Made by a program: the position numbers and the translations under genes
DNA from: UBA11865 sp041570195
GTDB taxonomy: Bacteria > Chloroflexota > Anaerolineae > Promineifilales > Promineifilaceae
Reading direction: 5' to 3'
NCBI GenBank assembly: GCA_041570195.1
Contig: JBFFWQ010000003.1
Coordinates: 1 to 64,000 of the forward strand
DNA: 64,000 bases
The notes under the pieces: generated by a model
Databases searched by the model: none
What the model was told of the DNA's origin: nothing
Seen by the model: the letters and a program-made list of their open reading frames with translations, nothing else
Part shown: positions 35,646-44,043 of the stretch, in pieces
How positions within the stretch are numbered: position 1 is the first letter of the stretch
Layout: the number at the start of each line of letters is the position of its first letter

Positions 35646-37886
35646 CTATGTAGCAGGATCGGCTTTGGGAAGGGATGACTTCAGACAGCGGACAGCGAAG
35701 ACGTTGATCAACGCATGGGCGCGGTGCAGGATACGTACTAAGAGCCTGGGGCTAGCTATCTCCAACTCGAGGGTAACCCGCTGCTTCGCCGCGTCCAGGG
35801 TCGTGGTGCCGATAGATGCGATATTGACATTCTCATCTTGCAGCAGTTCGGCGATCTCCAACAATAAACCTGGCCGATCGTAGACGTCAACTTCGACGGT
35901 AACAGAGCGAACCGTGTCCTTGCCCAGTTGACCCCAATTAAGCTTGATGGTCCGGTCGGCCATGGGATCCGGCCGCAAGGTGTAGCAGTCCTCCTTGTGC
36001 ACAGTAACACCGCCATCCGAACGTAGGAAGCCGACGATATTGTCCCCGGGCCGGGCGTGACAAGAACGACACAGGCGCAGGTTTCGGCCACCGCTGTTGG
36101 TAACAAGGAATTCTTGCCCGAGTGTATTGCACACGCGATCGCCTATGTGCCGCAGCGGCTCGTCGTGCCATTCCCATTTAAGTAGCATTGTGGCCAGGGT
36201 GGTAGGCAACAATTCAGCTCGACCGAGAGCGTGGAAGAGATCGGCCTGGCTTTCATACCCCAGCCGATCGGCCAGACTTTCATGCGAGAATTCTTGCATG
36301 CTCAACATAGCCAACTCGTCAATAACTATCTTTCTACCTTCGGCCAGGGCCAATTCCTCGGATAGACGCCTGAACCAGCGGCGAACGCGAGCCCGGGCCT
36401 GGATGGTCGTCAGATAACCCAGATCCTCATCCAACCATGTGCGCTGTGGGCGGGCCCAGCCTGACTTGACGATTCGGACCTGATCACCATCACTCAGCGG
36501 CCTATTGAGGGGTGCTGGCTGCTCGTTGACGTAGGCGATCAGGCACTGATTACCGACCTCAGTGTGGATAGCATATGCGAAGTCGACAGGCGTTGCGCCC
36601 AGGGGCAATTCAATGACATCGCCCCGAGGCGTATACACCATGATCTGCTGTTGAAAAAAGTCGTCTACCACGACTTTGACGCCGGTGCTCAGATCGCGCG
36701 GCTCCTCGCGGATGTTTTCGTCAACGATGGCCAGCAGATCATCGACACGCTTGGCAATGGCCTGCGTCCACATCGGCGAGCTGGCGTAAACCCAGCCGGC
36801 CAGCACGCCGATTTCTGAAGCGATGTTCATGGTGTTACTACGAAAACGCAGCTTTAGCGGTTGGCCGTCACTATACAACACTGTGGTATGCAAGGCCTGA
36901 TAGTGGTTCTCTCGCGGAACCGCGATGTAATCGTCAAACTTGCCGGGCACCGGCCGCCAAAGTTGATGCAGGTGGCCAAGCGCCAGATAGCAGGATGGGA
37001 TGTCCTCTACTAAGATAACGACACGCCTGGGAGTCTCGATGTTCTCGAAGGATGCCGACCGTCCTTGATGCAGCCGAAATACACTGTAAATGCTTTCGGG
37101 ATTTTGTACCACATCGCTGACAGTCAACCCTTGTTCTTGCAGATGCTGGATGATCTGTTCGGAAATGATCGTGTACGATGCCTGGTGTTTATGAAACTGA
37201 TTGTCAATGCCCTGCTTGATGAGCCGGTAAGCTTCTGGATCAATCACGCCTAGTGACATTTCTTCCAGTTCTGTTTTCAACCGCCAAATGCCCAGGCGGT
37301 TTGCCAGCGGGGCGTAAACTGACAGCGTCTCGTGCGCCTTCAACTTCTGTTTGTCAATCGGAAGCGCATCGATTGTGCGCATATTGTGCAGGCGGTCAAA
37401 TAGTTTGATCAGCACTACCCGGACGTCAGCCGTCATAGCTCTAAACATCTTGTGCAGGCTGGCATCCTGAATCTCTTGAGTTGTAAGCTCACGGCCGCGA
37501 ACGACGCCGGCCGAGACTTCCTTCAGCTTGGTCACGCCATCGACCAAATGGCTTACTTCCGGGCCGAATCGCTCCTCGATTTCTTCAACAGAAAGCAAAG
37601 TATCCTCGGCCACGTCATGCAGGAGGGCAGCCATCAGAGCCGCCGCATCTAGCTTGTACTCGGCCAGATAGTAGGCCACGGTCAGTGGGTGGGTGAAAAA
37701 GAGCTCGCCGGATTGGCGACGCTGATCCCCATGCTCCTGTCGGGCGAGCTTGAATGCCTCAAGCACCCGTAGTTGGTCTTGACCGGTCAGGTAATTATTG
37801 GCGAGTTCAAAGAACGCCCGTCCATCAGGAGTGACGTACAAAGAGCCCGCCGGCATGGTTCCCGAATTAACGGGCGCAACCATCAT
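35646..37886 (-). CDS. RelA/SpoT homologue: intact ppGpp hydrolase, degenerate synthetase
   Basis: A 746-residue long RSH protein with HD hydrolase, synthetase-like, TGS (about 415-475), zinc-finger-like and ACT domains in the usual order. Hydrolase residues are complete: H66 in FTHPL, HDVAED (H90, D91, E94, D95) and KLFDRLHN (D164, N168). The synthetase motifs are not: the basic SIYSxxRK region reads QNPESIYSVFRLH (261-273), the catalytic DLxAxR region reads ENIETPRRVV with no Asp (281-290), and the ExQIRT motif reads KLRFRS (345-350). ppGpp degradation is likely and synthesis unlikely. Last gene of the kinase operon, 2 nt after the response regulator gene. Confidence 0.9.
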   Translation of the reverse strand: MMVAPVNSGTMPAGSLYVTPDGRAFFELANNYLTGQDQLRVLEAFKLARQEHGDQRRQSGELFFTHPLTVAYYLAEYKLDAAALMAALLHDVAEDTLLSVEEIEERFGPEVSHLVDGVTKLKEVSAGVVRGRELTTQEIQDASLHKMFRAMTADVRVVLIKLFDRLHNMRTIDALPIDKQKLKAHETLSVYAPLANRLGIWRLKTELEEMSLGVIDPEAYRLIKQGIDNQFHKHQASYTIISEQIIQHLQEQGLTVSDVVQNPESIYSVFRLHQGRSASFENIETPRRVVILVEDIPSCYLALGHLHQLWRPVPGKFDDYIAVPRENHYQALHTTVLYSDGQPLKLRFRSNTMNIASEIGVLAGWVYASSPMWTQAIAKRVDDLLAIVDENIREEPRDLSTGVKVVVDDFFQQQIMVYTPRGDVIELPLGATPVDFAYAIHTEVGNQCLIAYVNEQPAPLNRPLSDGDQVRIVKSGWARPQRTWLDEDLGYLTTIQARARVRRWFRRLSEELALAEGRKIVIDELAMLSMQEFSHESLADRLGYESQADLFHALGRAELLPTTLATMLLKWEWHDEPLRHIGDRVCNTLGQEFLVTNSGGRNLRLCRSCHARPGDNIVGFLRSDGGVTVHKEDCYTLRPDPMADRTIKLNWGQLGKDTVRSVTVEVDVYDRPGLLLEIAELLQDENVNIASIGTTTLDAAKQRVTLELEIASPRLLVRILHRAHALINVFAVRCLKSSLPKADPAT

Positions 37887-37888
37887 CT

Positions 37889-38641
37889 CTAGGCGTCTTT
37901 CAGCAGGTCCTTATCTCTAAAATCCACGAAGCGATAGCCAATGCCACGCTCGGTAAGGATATGTTGTGGGTTAGATGGATCCTCTTCGATCTTCTTCCGC
38001 AAATAATTGATGTAAAGGCGCAGGTAATGGGTTTCATCTCGATATTCGTAGCCCCATACCTTGGCCAACAATGTTTCATGGGGGACCACCCAGCCGGCAT
38101 TTTGAATCAGGTGATTGAGTAGCCTGTATTCGGTGGGGCGTAGGTCAATTCGCTCGCCGGCGACAATGACCTGGTGGCGGTTAAAGTCGACAGACAAGCG
38201 ATCGTCGATTTGTAGCAAAGCACGCGGTGTCAGCGAGGGCCAATCAGCCCGGCGCAAGACAGCGTTGACCCGACTGACTAACTCCCGAGGACTGAAAGGC
38301 TTGGTTATGTAATCGTCGGCTCCTAACTCTAGACCGTGTATGCGGTCTTCTTCGTCGCTCTTAACGGTGAGTAGAATTACGGGAACGGTCGAAATCTCGC
38401 GCAGCAGGCGCAGGGTTTCAAAACCGTCCATCTTAGGCATCATAACATCCATAACGACCAGGTCCGGCACATGTTTGCGGACCTGATCCAGGGCTTCAAC
38501 GCCGTTGCCGGCCTCAATTACCCGGTAGCCTTCAAGCTCCAGATTCATGCGAATGAAGCGGATCATGCGCGGCTCATCGTCGACGACGAGAATGAGACGC
38601 GGTCCGGCCGGTTTCAGAGAGTCGGGGACTTGCTCGATCAT
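37889..38641 (-). CDS. OmpR/PhoB-type response regulator (orphan)
   Basis: A 250-residue regulator. The receiver domain has DD at 21-22, the phospho-acceptor Asp65 in VVMDVMMPKMDGFETL, Thr92 and Lys114 in YITKPFS. The C-terminal winged helix includes RPTEYRLLNHLIQNAGWVVPHETLLAKVWG and the wing RGIGYRFV, as in KdpE/PhoB. No histidine kinase gene is in the operon, so phosphorylation may come from elsewhere or from the Ser/Thr kinase pathway. The start overlaps the stop of the small upstream gene by 4 nt. The first 14 residues precede the usual domain start. Confidence 0.94.
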   Translation of the reverse strand: MIEQVPDSLKPAGPRLILVVDDEPRMIRFIRMNLELEGYRVIEAGNGVEALDQVRKHVPDLVVMDVMMPKMDGFETLRLLREISTVPVILLTVKSDEEDRIHGLELGADDYITKPFSPRELVSRVNAVLRRADWPSLTPRALLQIDDRLSVDFNRHQVIVAGERIDLRPTEYRLLNHLIQNAGWVVPHETLLAKVWGYEYRDETHYLRLYINYLRKKIEEDPSNPQHILTERGIGYRFVDFRDKDLLKDA

Positions 38642-38886
38642 TGCTCGCGTACGAAGGTGATTACTTCCTCCATCTCGTCGGCTGATGGCATGACTTCGAT
38701 GAAGTTGATCCGGTGCCAGGGGATCATCATCGTCGATACCTCGTCTTCCAGATAGTGCAAGTCCTTGCCATCTTTACGCGACGGGTTACGGACGGTAATG
38801 AACTGGTCAGCCGGCGCAGGCATCTCCTCGACCTCGCCAAGGATTGCATCTTCGTTAGTAATGTGCACAATGACAGTAACGCTCAT
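38638..38886 (-). CDS. Small conserved-looking protein in the signalling operon
   Basis: An 82-residue protein of unknown family: MSVTVIVHITNEDAILGEVEEMP, then a central LHYLEDEVSTMMIPWHRINFIEV and an acidic end. The pattern suggests a small beta-rich protein; no motif gives a function. The stop and the regulator start overlap (ATGA), so translation is coupled to the response regulator. It lies 21 nt after the FHA gene. Its location makes it a candidate adaptor for this pathway, but this is inference. Confidence 0.7.
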   Translation of the reverse strand: MSVTVIVHITNEDAILGEVEEMPAPADQFITVRNPSRKDGKDLHYLEDEVSTMMIPWHRINFIEVMPSADEMEEVITFVREQ

Positions 38887-38907
38887 TTATTTCCTCGACA
38901 ATCGTAC

Positions 38908-39423
38908 TTATGCTGCAAAGTAGACCTGAACCAGGAGCTGGCCAAAGCGAACCGTATCTCCATTGTTCAGTGGGTGCGGCCGTTCTGGTGGTAACTTCTT
39001 GTCATTGACGCGCGTCCCATTCGTGCTTCCCAGATCGACAATAACCACACCTTCATCAGAATTGCGCACCAAAGCATGCCTTCTTGAAACGCCGCTATCA
39101 ACCCCTTCGTCCACAGTCAAGTCCACCTCGGGCCAAATTCCTTGCCTGGAATCAACCCGTCCGATCGATACCTCTCGGCCAAGATCAAGTTTCATCCGCC
39201 GGCCGGTGCTCGGAATTACGAAGATGATTCTATCAGCTTTGATGCCAAAACCCAGTCGATAATCCAAAGGACGTGTTGGCGCCTCGCTGTCAACGACCTC
39301 GGGGACCGGCCTATCTAAAGTCCGAAGAATGTCCCCTCCCTGGACTAAGCCAGCGCCGCATTCGCCGCAAAAGAGCGCGCCGTCCAAGTTCCCCTCGCCG
39401 CACTCAATACATGGTCTCATCAT
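38908..39423 (-). CDS. Zinc-ribbon plus FHA-domain protein
   Basis: A 171-residue protein. The N-terminus is a zinc ribbon with Cys5, Cys8, Cys19 and Cys22 (CIECGEGNLDGALFCGEC). Residues about 85-165 are an FHA domain: VSIGRVDS, then DSGVSRRHALV and the STNGTRVND motif. FHA domains bind phosphothreonine peptides, so this protein is probably a reader of the Ser/Thr kinase in the same operon. The middle segment is proline- and acid-rich. Start 39423 is kept; 39420 is one codon later. The start overlaps the vWA gene end by 20 nt. Confidence 0.92.
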   Translation of the reverse strand: MMRPCIECGEGNLDGALFCGECGAGLVQGGDILRTLDRPVPEVVDSEAPTRPLDYRLGFGIKADRIIFVIPSTGRRMKLDLGREVSIGRVDSRQGIWPEVDLTVDEGVDSGVSRRHALVRNSDEGVVIVDLGSTNGTRVNDKKLPPERPHPLNNGDTVRFGQLLVQVYFAA

Positions 39424-40681
39424 CAGTCGTCCCCAGGCGGACAGTCCGCGTGACTAAAGAGCGAGTGGCGAAAGTCAGCGTTTTGCGTCCATCCAACGAG
39501 ACGCTGCCGCCGGTAGACAGGCGCTCGGTTTCGGTGAGCAGTTGCTGAGCCAGCTTCGTGTGGCCAGCCTCCATCAGGCGCTTTGTCAGATATAACATGC
39601 GGGTTTTAGCTCGTTGGACATTGCCTTGCTCGATGTCACTCCAGACATTCTTGTTTATCTGGTGGAGATTCCAGGCCTGGACTGCGGCCAGCAATGTCTC
39701 TGATGGCTCGCCTACGGGTTCCTCAGCTACAATTGACAGATTATGCCTGACCTGAAGTTGATAATTGCGGTTCGATTCAGAAGGAATGTCAGCGGTCAAG
39801 TCGATGATTAAGGGCAACTCTGTCCCCGCTGGCGTAGGCTCTACGGTGAATTCTAGCAGGAAAGTCAGAGGGACCCTGCCCTCGATATTGCCCAGACGAA
39901 GCTCGCTGCCATTGGTACCTAATGGTTGGGCAGACGGCGATACTCGAAAGGCTGAAATCAGTTTCATGGCGCTTGGGAAATCCTGGGCCAGACGAACATT
40001 GTGGGCGTAGACACTGCCCAGACCCTGTATGCATTGCTCGAGTGCCTGAACTACCTGACCTGCGGAAGCAATATACGTGGTTTGGCCGCCAGAAATCGCC
40101 GCCAGTTGATCCAGGAAACGCTCATTCCACTCCGACCCAAGGCCAAAGGCGCTCAGGTTAATGCCATCCTTGGCCCCGGCGCGAACCACGTCGAGGCAGG
40201 CTTCTGTATCGCCATAGGTATGGCCGTCGGTTAGCAGAATGAGGTGATTGGTATGTTTGGCTAAAGGAACGCGCCGCAGCTCTCTGTAGCCGGCTTCAAG
40301 ACCCTGGAAAGCCTCGGTGCCGCCAAAAGCTTCGATTTGCCGAATCTTGTGCAGCACTTGCGGTTTATCATTCAGATGGCCGGCTGGGACGATAACCGAT
40401 GCCCGATCACTGAATGCGATTACTGACAGAGAGTCTTCGGGGGCCAGCTTTTCGACAATCATCGTCGTCGCGGCTCGCACATTGGCCAAACGCCGGCCGC
40501 GCATCGAAGTACTCCGGTCAACGACCAGGCTTAGATTAAGAGGCGTGCGTTGGTGTTCGTCTGGGTGGGCCGGCTTGACTTGAACCAGCAGGTACAGTAG
40601 CTGGGGTGTATCGATCGCTGCTAGCGCCGCCCGCGATGCTTCGACTTTTGCTTCGATGAATTGATCCGCCATTGGTGGCAA
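39404..40681 (-). CDS. vWA-domain protein
   Basis: A 425-residue von Willebrand A protein. The metal-ion-dependent adhesion site is complete: DRSTS (D55, S57, S59), Thr in FGGTEAF and Asp in LLTDGHTYGD. A C-terminal region of about 200 residues, with beta-strand and helical parts, follows the vWA fold (the VIT/TerY-like or Mg-chelatase-like extended arrangement is possible). No signal or membrane helix is seen, so it should be cytoplasmic. Placed between PP2C (22 nt) and FHA (overlap 20 nt), it probably forms a phosphorylation-regulated complex with them. Co-occurrence of vWA, PP2C and kinase resembles the TerY-P triad. Confidence 0.9.
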   Translation of the reverse strand: MPPMADQFIEAKVEASRAALAAIDTPQLLYLLVQVKPAHPDEHQRTPLNLSLVVDRSTSMRGRRLANVRAATTMIVEKLAPEDSLSVIAFSDRASVIVPAGHLNDKPQVLHKIRQIEAFGGTEAFQGLEAGYRELRRVPLAKHTNHLILLTDGHTYGDTEACLDVVRAGAKDGINLSAFGLGSEWNERFLDQLAAISGGQTTYIASAGQVVQALEQCIQGLGSVYAHNVRLAQDFPSAMKLISAFRVSPSAQPLGTNGSELRLGNIEGRVPLTFLLEFTVEPTPAGTELPLIIDLTADIPSESNRNYQLQVRHNLSIVAEEPVGEPSETLLAAVQAWNLHQINKNVWSDIEQGNVQRAKTRMLYLTKRLMEAGHTKLAQQLLTETERLSTGGSVSLDGRKTLTFATRSLVTRTVRLGTTDDETMY

Positions 40682-40703
40682 TCCTGACTTGGGTCAACAG
40701 TTA

Positions 40704-41774
40704 CTAGAATCTGAAATTCACTATTATGGCGGTGATATTGTCGTGACCGCCAGCTTTCAGAGCCATCGTAACGAGTTCATCAGTCATGACCGGCAGAGGA
40801 ATGTCCTGGCTCAAGACCTGCGCTAAATGCTCATCCGAAACCAGCCCCCAAAGACCATCGCTACACAGAATGAGTTTACCCTGGCCCGGCAATGATTTGG
40901 TGAAAGTGTCGATGTCCAAATCGTCGCCCTGCCCGACCGCTTTGTAGAGCATATTGCGCTGCGGATGAACGGCCGCCTCCTCTTCAGTCAGTTGTCCGGC
41001 CTCCTGCAACCGGTGCACGTAGGAGTGATCGTTGGTCAAAAGCGCCAGTTCGTCCTCTGAGAACAAATAGGCGCGGCTGTCGCCAACGTGAGCTACATAC
41101 AGCCGCCGACCCAGGATTAGAGCAGCGGTTAGCGTGGTGCCGCTACTCTTCTTGGGATCGTTATCGTGAACAAAGTGATTGGCCGTTTGAACGGCTTCAA
41201 CCATGACTTCACCGATCGGTTCCAGAGGTCTGCTGTTGGCGGCCGTACTGTTGCGCAGTAACGGTACGTAGATTCTCTCTAGAATGAGCTGAGCGACCAG
41301 CCGGGCCACATTCTTGCTGGCTTCATGTCCGGCGTGATGACCGCCCATGCCATCGGCAACGATATAGAGACCTGTGGGCGGCAAGGGCTCTTGCCCGCCG
41401 AATTCAGCCGTGAATATGAAGCAAGAGTCCTCATTACGGTTGCGCACGCTGCCGATGTGGCAACGTTGAGCTGCGCTCAGCCCAATATCCTGGTCGCCAG
41501 TGGGGATCCAGTCTTTTAGTGGTGGGCTGATCGCGCTATCTTCGGCGCCGACCTTGCTCGGCATCGTGTCATCAAGCATATTGCCGGCTGCCTGCTGTTC
41601 CTGTTCTGCCGAGCTATTACTTGACATAAACATGGTATCGTCCAGTACGCCAGATCCTTCGGCGGCCCCAGTGTCCTCGGCCGCCTGATCCTGGCCCGCT
41701 CTTTCATCTGAACCGGCCGCTACGGCATTCGGCTTCTTGTTATTGCTAAACAGCTTTTCAATAAACTCTCGCAC
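40704..41774 (-). CDS. PP2C-family protein Ser/Thr phosphatase
   Basis: A 356-residue phosphatase. The first 95 residues are acidic and low in complexity (Ala, Glu, Gly, Ser), probably a flexible tail. The catalytic domain has RNEDSCFI, YIVADGMGGHHAGH, YVAHVGDSRAYLF, LCSDGLWGLVSDE and GGHDNITAIIV, so the metal-binding Asp residues of motifs 1, 2, 8 and 11 are present. It should reverse the action of the kinase encoded upstream. 179 nt separate it from the kinase gene, 22 nt from vWA. Confidence 0.95.
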   Translation of the reverse strand: MREFIEKLFSNNKKPNAVAAGSDERAGQDQAAEDTGAAEGSGVLDDTMFMSSNSSAEQEQQAAGNMLDDTMPSKVGAEDSAISPPLKDWIPTGDQDIGLSAAQRCHIGSVRNRNEDSCFIFTAEFGGQEPLPPTGLYIVADGMGGHHAGHEASKNVARLVAQLILERIYVPLLRNSTAANSRPLEPIGEVMVEAVQTANHFVHDNDPKKSSGTTLTAALILGRRLYVAHVGDSRAYLFSEDELALLTNDHSYVHRLQEAGQLTEEEAAVHPQRNMLYKAVGQGDDLDIDTFTKSLPGQGKLILCSDGLWGLVSDEHLAQVLSQDIPLPVMTDELVTMALKAGGHDNITAIIVNFRF

Positions 41775-41953
41775 GATTGCCCAGTTTCCTTTTTGCTCAG
41801 ATTCTCGCTACTAATTGCCCGCAAAAAAACGTCAATCGACGAATGTTTCACGCCTGATAGATAGGATTGCCGTCATTCTCCCGAAAGCGGACAAGCTCGT
41901 CTTTCGTCACGAACACTTTGTCCAGCGCTGTCCGAAAAACGCGGCCGAACTCA

Positions 41954-43882
41954 CTAGGCCGGCAACGCGTACACATGATGATCGCCCGAGCCGACATAAA
42001 CGACCCCACGCTCAACTACTGGCGAACTGATCACCAATCCGCCGGTCATGAACCGCCAGCGCAACCGGCCACGTTTTGTATCAACACAATAAACCATGCC
42101 ATCAGTTGCTCCAAAGTAGATCGAATCCTTAAATATCGCCGGTGACGAATTGATTTGGCCCTCGGTCTTAAATGTCCATACTTGGCGCCCTGAAAATATG
42201 TCGATGGCGTAGAGTTGGCCGTCTGAAGAGCCGACATAGACCGTGTTATCGTCCACGGCTGGCGACGAGGCGATAGCCCGTCGCGTTCGGAAACGCCATA
42301 GCGCCCAGCCAGAACCGGCATCTACCGCGTAAACGTTTGAATCCATTGAACCGACGATAACCATGTCTTCGGCCAGGGCCGGGGTCGAAGTGATTGATCG
42401 TTTGGCCTGGAACTGCCATTTAACCTTGCCCGACAAATCCACACAAAAAACGTAGCCGCCTTCAGTGCCGAAGAAGATCCGGTCGTCGGCGATGCGCGGC
42501 GATGACCGCACCGTGCCATGCGCATTGGCTTGCCACACTTTGCGCCCGGTGGAGGCGTTTATGGCGTACAAATAGCCATCATCTGAACCAAAAAACACAT
42601 GATCAAAATCGGCCCTGGGTGACGAGTAGATCGGTCCGCCGCTCTCGAATTGCCAATCCAATTTACCGGAGTTGGCCTGGACAGCATACAGGGATCCGTC
42701 GGAAGAACCGACGAAGATCGTTTCCTTGTAGGCGCAAGGTGACGAGGCAATGCCGTCACGGGTGGCATATTTCCACAGAAACTTGCCTTTATCAGCACTC
42801 AAGGCGTAGAGATTATTATCATAGGCGCCGACGTAAACGACGCCGCGGCTCACCACCGGCGTCGAACGGATCTCATCCTCGCATCGGAATTTCCAAAGCG
42901 GTGCAACGGTCTTATCGTCGGCGACACTTGTCGCCGGTTGAGCAAGTTGGCCGGGGACAACTGGTACCTGTCCATCCGGGCTCGTTTGAACTATGGTCGG
43001 ACCTGCGGCAATGGCCTGCAGCGCCTCGCGGAGTTCACTTACTTTCTGATAGCGTTCAGAGGCTTCGTAGGCCAGGCAGCGGTTGATTATGGTTTCCAGT
43101 TGCGCGCTTACCGTGTTGTTGGCGCTGCCAACAGGACGCTCGGCGAAGGAGAACGGTGGCTCTGTACGCGGATCCTGGCGGGTAAGGATGTGATGGAATG
43201 TCGCTCCCATGGCGTATATATCGCCGGCCGGGCTGGCTTCGCCCCGATACTGCTCGGGCGGTGAATAGCCTTCGGTACCGATCATCGTTCCCTTGAGGCC
43301 CGTCCGGAATACTTTGGCGATGTTGAAGTCAATCAAGCGTACCCGGCCATGCCGGTCCAGCATGACGTTAGAGGGTTTGAGATCGCGAAAGACGACAGGC
43401 TGCGGCTTGTGACTGTGCAGGTATTCCAACACATCGCAAAGTTGTAGCATCCAGTCGACAGCGGTTTCGGCCGGGACCAAGGCGGCATTCTCAACCAGGT
43501 AGGCCTCGAGATCGTGCCCATGAATATACTCGAGAATCAAGTAGCCGCGGTCCCCTTCAGTGAAGTAGTCATAAACATCCGGCACGGCCGGATGATCTAG
43601 CGTGGCCAGGATGCTTGCTTCTCGTTCGAAGGAGTAAGTGGCCATTTCCTGCACCTTCGGATCGCGATTCATATGCACCATTTCCTTTACGGCACACAAG
43701 CGCGTCACCGTAGGAAAATGCATGTCGCGAGCACGATATACAGAACTGAAGCCACCGACACCCAGGGTATCCAGGATCTGATAGCGAGCCTGCAGCAAGA
43801 CGCCGGCTTGTAGCAAGCCCTGGCGCCGTTCCTTTTCGCCGTTGCTCTTCTCTGGTAATTGTTTGGTGGTTAATCCACCCAT
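41954..43882 (-). CDS. Ser/Thr protein kinase with eight-repeat PQQ-like beta-propeller
   Basis: A 642-residue protein. Kinase domain, residues about 33-295: glycine loop GVGGFSSVY (41-49), catalytic Lys66 in AVKEM, an acid for the salt bridge near 86-88, catalytic loop FRDLKPSNV with Asp167, and metal-binding DFN (Asp185) in place of DFG. The HRD histidine is Phe, a change seen in some bacterial kinases. Residues about 330-642 hold eight repeats with YVGSSDGxLYAI-like ends and WxF strands, i.e. a complete eight-bladed PQQ-type propeller, possibly closed. No membrane helix lies between, so both parts are cytoplasmic. The propeller may sense a ligand or dock partners. First gene of the operon. 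Confidence 0.93.
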   Translation of the reverse strand: MGGLTTKQLPEKSNGEKERRQGLLQAGVLLQARYQILDTLGVGGFSSVYRARDMHFPTVTRLCAVKEMVHMNRDPKVQEMATYSFEREASILATLDHPAVPDVYDYFTEGDRGYLILEYIHGHDLEAYLVENAALVPAETAVDWMLQLCDVLEYLHSHKPQPVVFRDLKPSNVMLDRHGRVRLIDFNIAKVFRTGLKGTMIGTEGYSPPEQYRGEASPAGDIYAMGATFHHILTRQDPRTEPPFSFAERPVGSANNTVSAQLETIINRCLAYEASERYQKVSELREALQAIAAGPTIVQTSPDGQVPVVPGQLAQPATSVADDKTVAPLWKFRCEDEIRSTPVVSRGVVYVGAYDNNLYALSADKGKFLWKYATRDGIASSPCAYKETIFVGSSDGSLYAVQANSGKLDWQFESGGPIYSSPRADFDHVFFGSDDGYLYAINASTGRKVWQANAHGTVRSSPRIADDRIFFGTEGGYVFCVDLSGKVKWQFQAKRSITSTPALAEDMVIVGSMDSNVYAVDAGSGWALWRFRTRRAIASSPAVDDNTVYVGSSDGQLYAIDIFSGRQVWTFKTEGQINSSPAIFKDSIYFGATDGMVYCVDTKRGRLRWRFMTGGLVISSPVVERGVVYVGSGDHHVYALPA

Positions 43883-44043
43883 AGTTTTGTTAACTTTGCC
43901 GATCCACGATCAGTTTACTAAATGAACACCACTCCATTCTGAACGCGTCTTCTCTAGTAATACAGTTTCGGATCAGTAGATAATTCAAGCGAATATTAAT
44001 GATTAAACCATTATATGGTTAGCGATCCAATAGGGCAATTGGT

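Noticed and set aside
35375..35653. 92-codon plus-strand gene
   Set aside because: No ribosome-binding site, unusual composition, no recognisable family, and it overlaps the end of the rel gene on the other strand.
42502..43086. 194-codon plus-strand frame opposite the kinase gene
   Set aside because: Opposite-strand shadow; the minus-strand kinase and propeller motifs are unambiguous.
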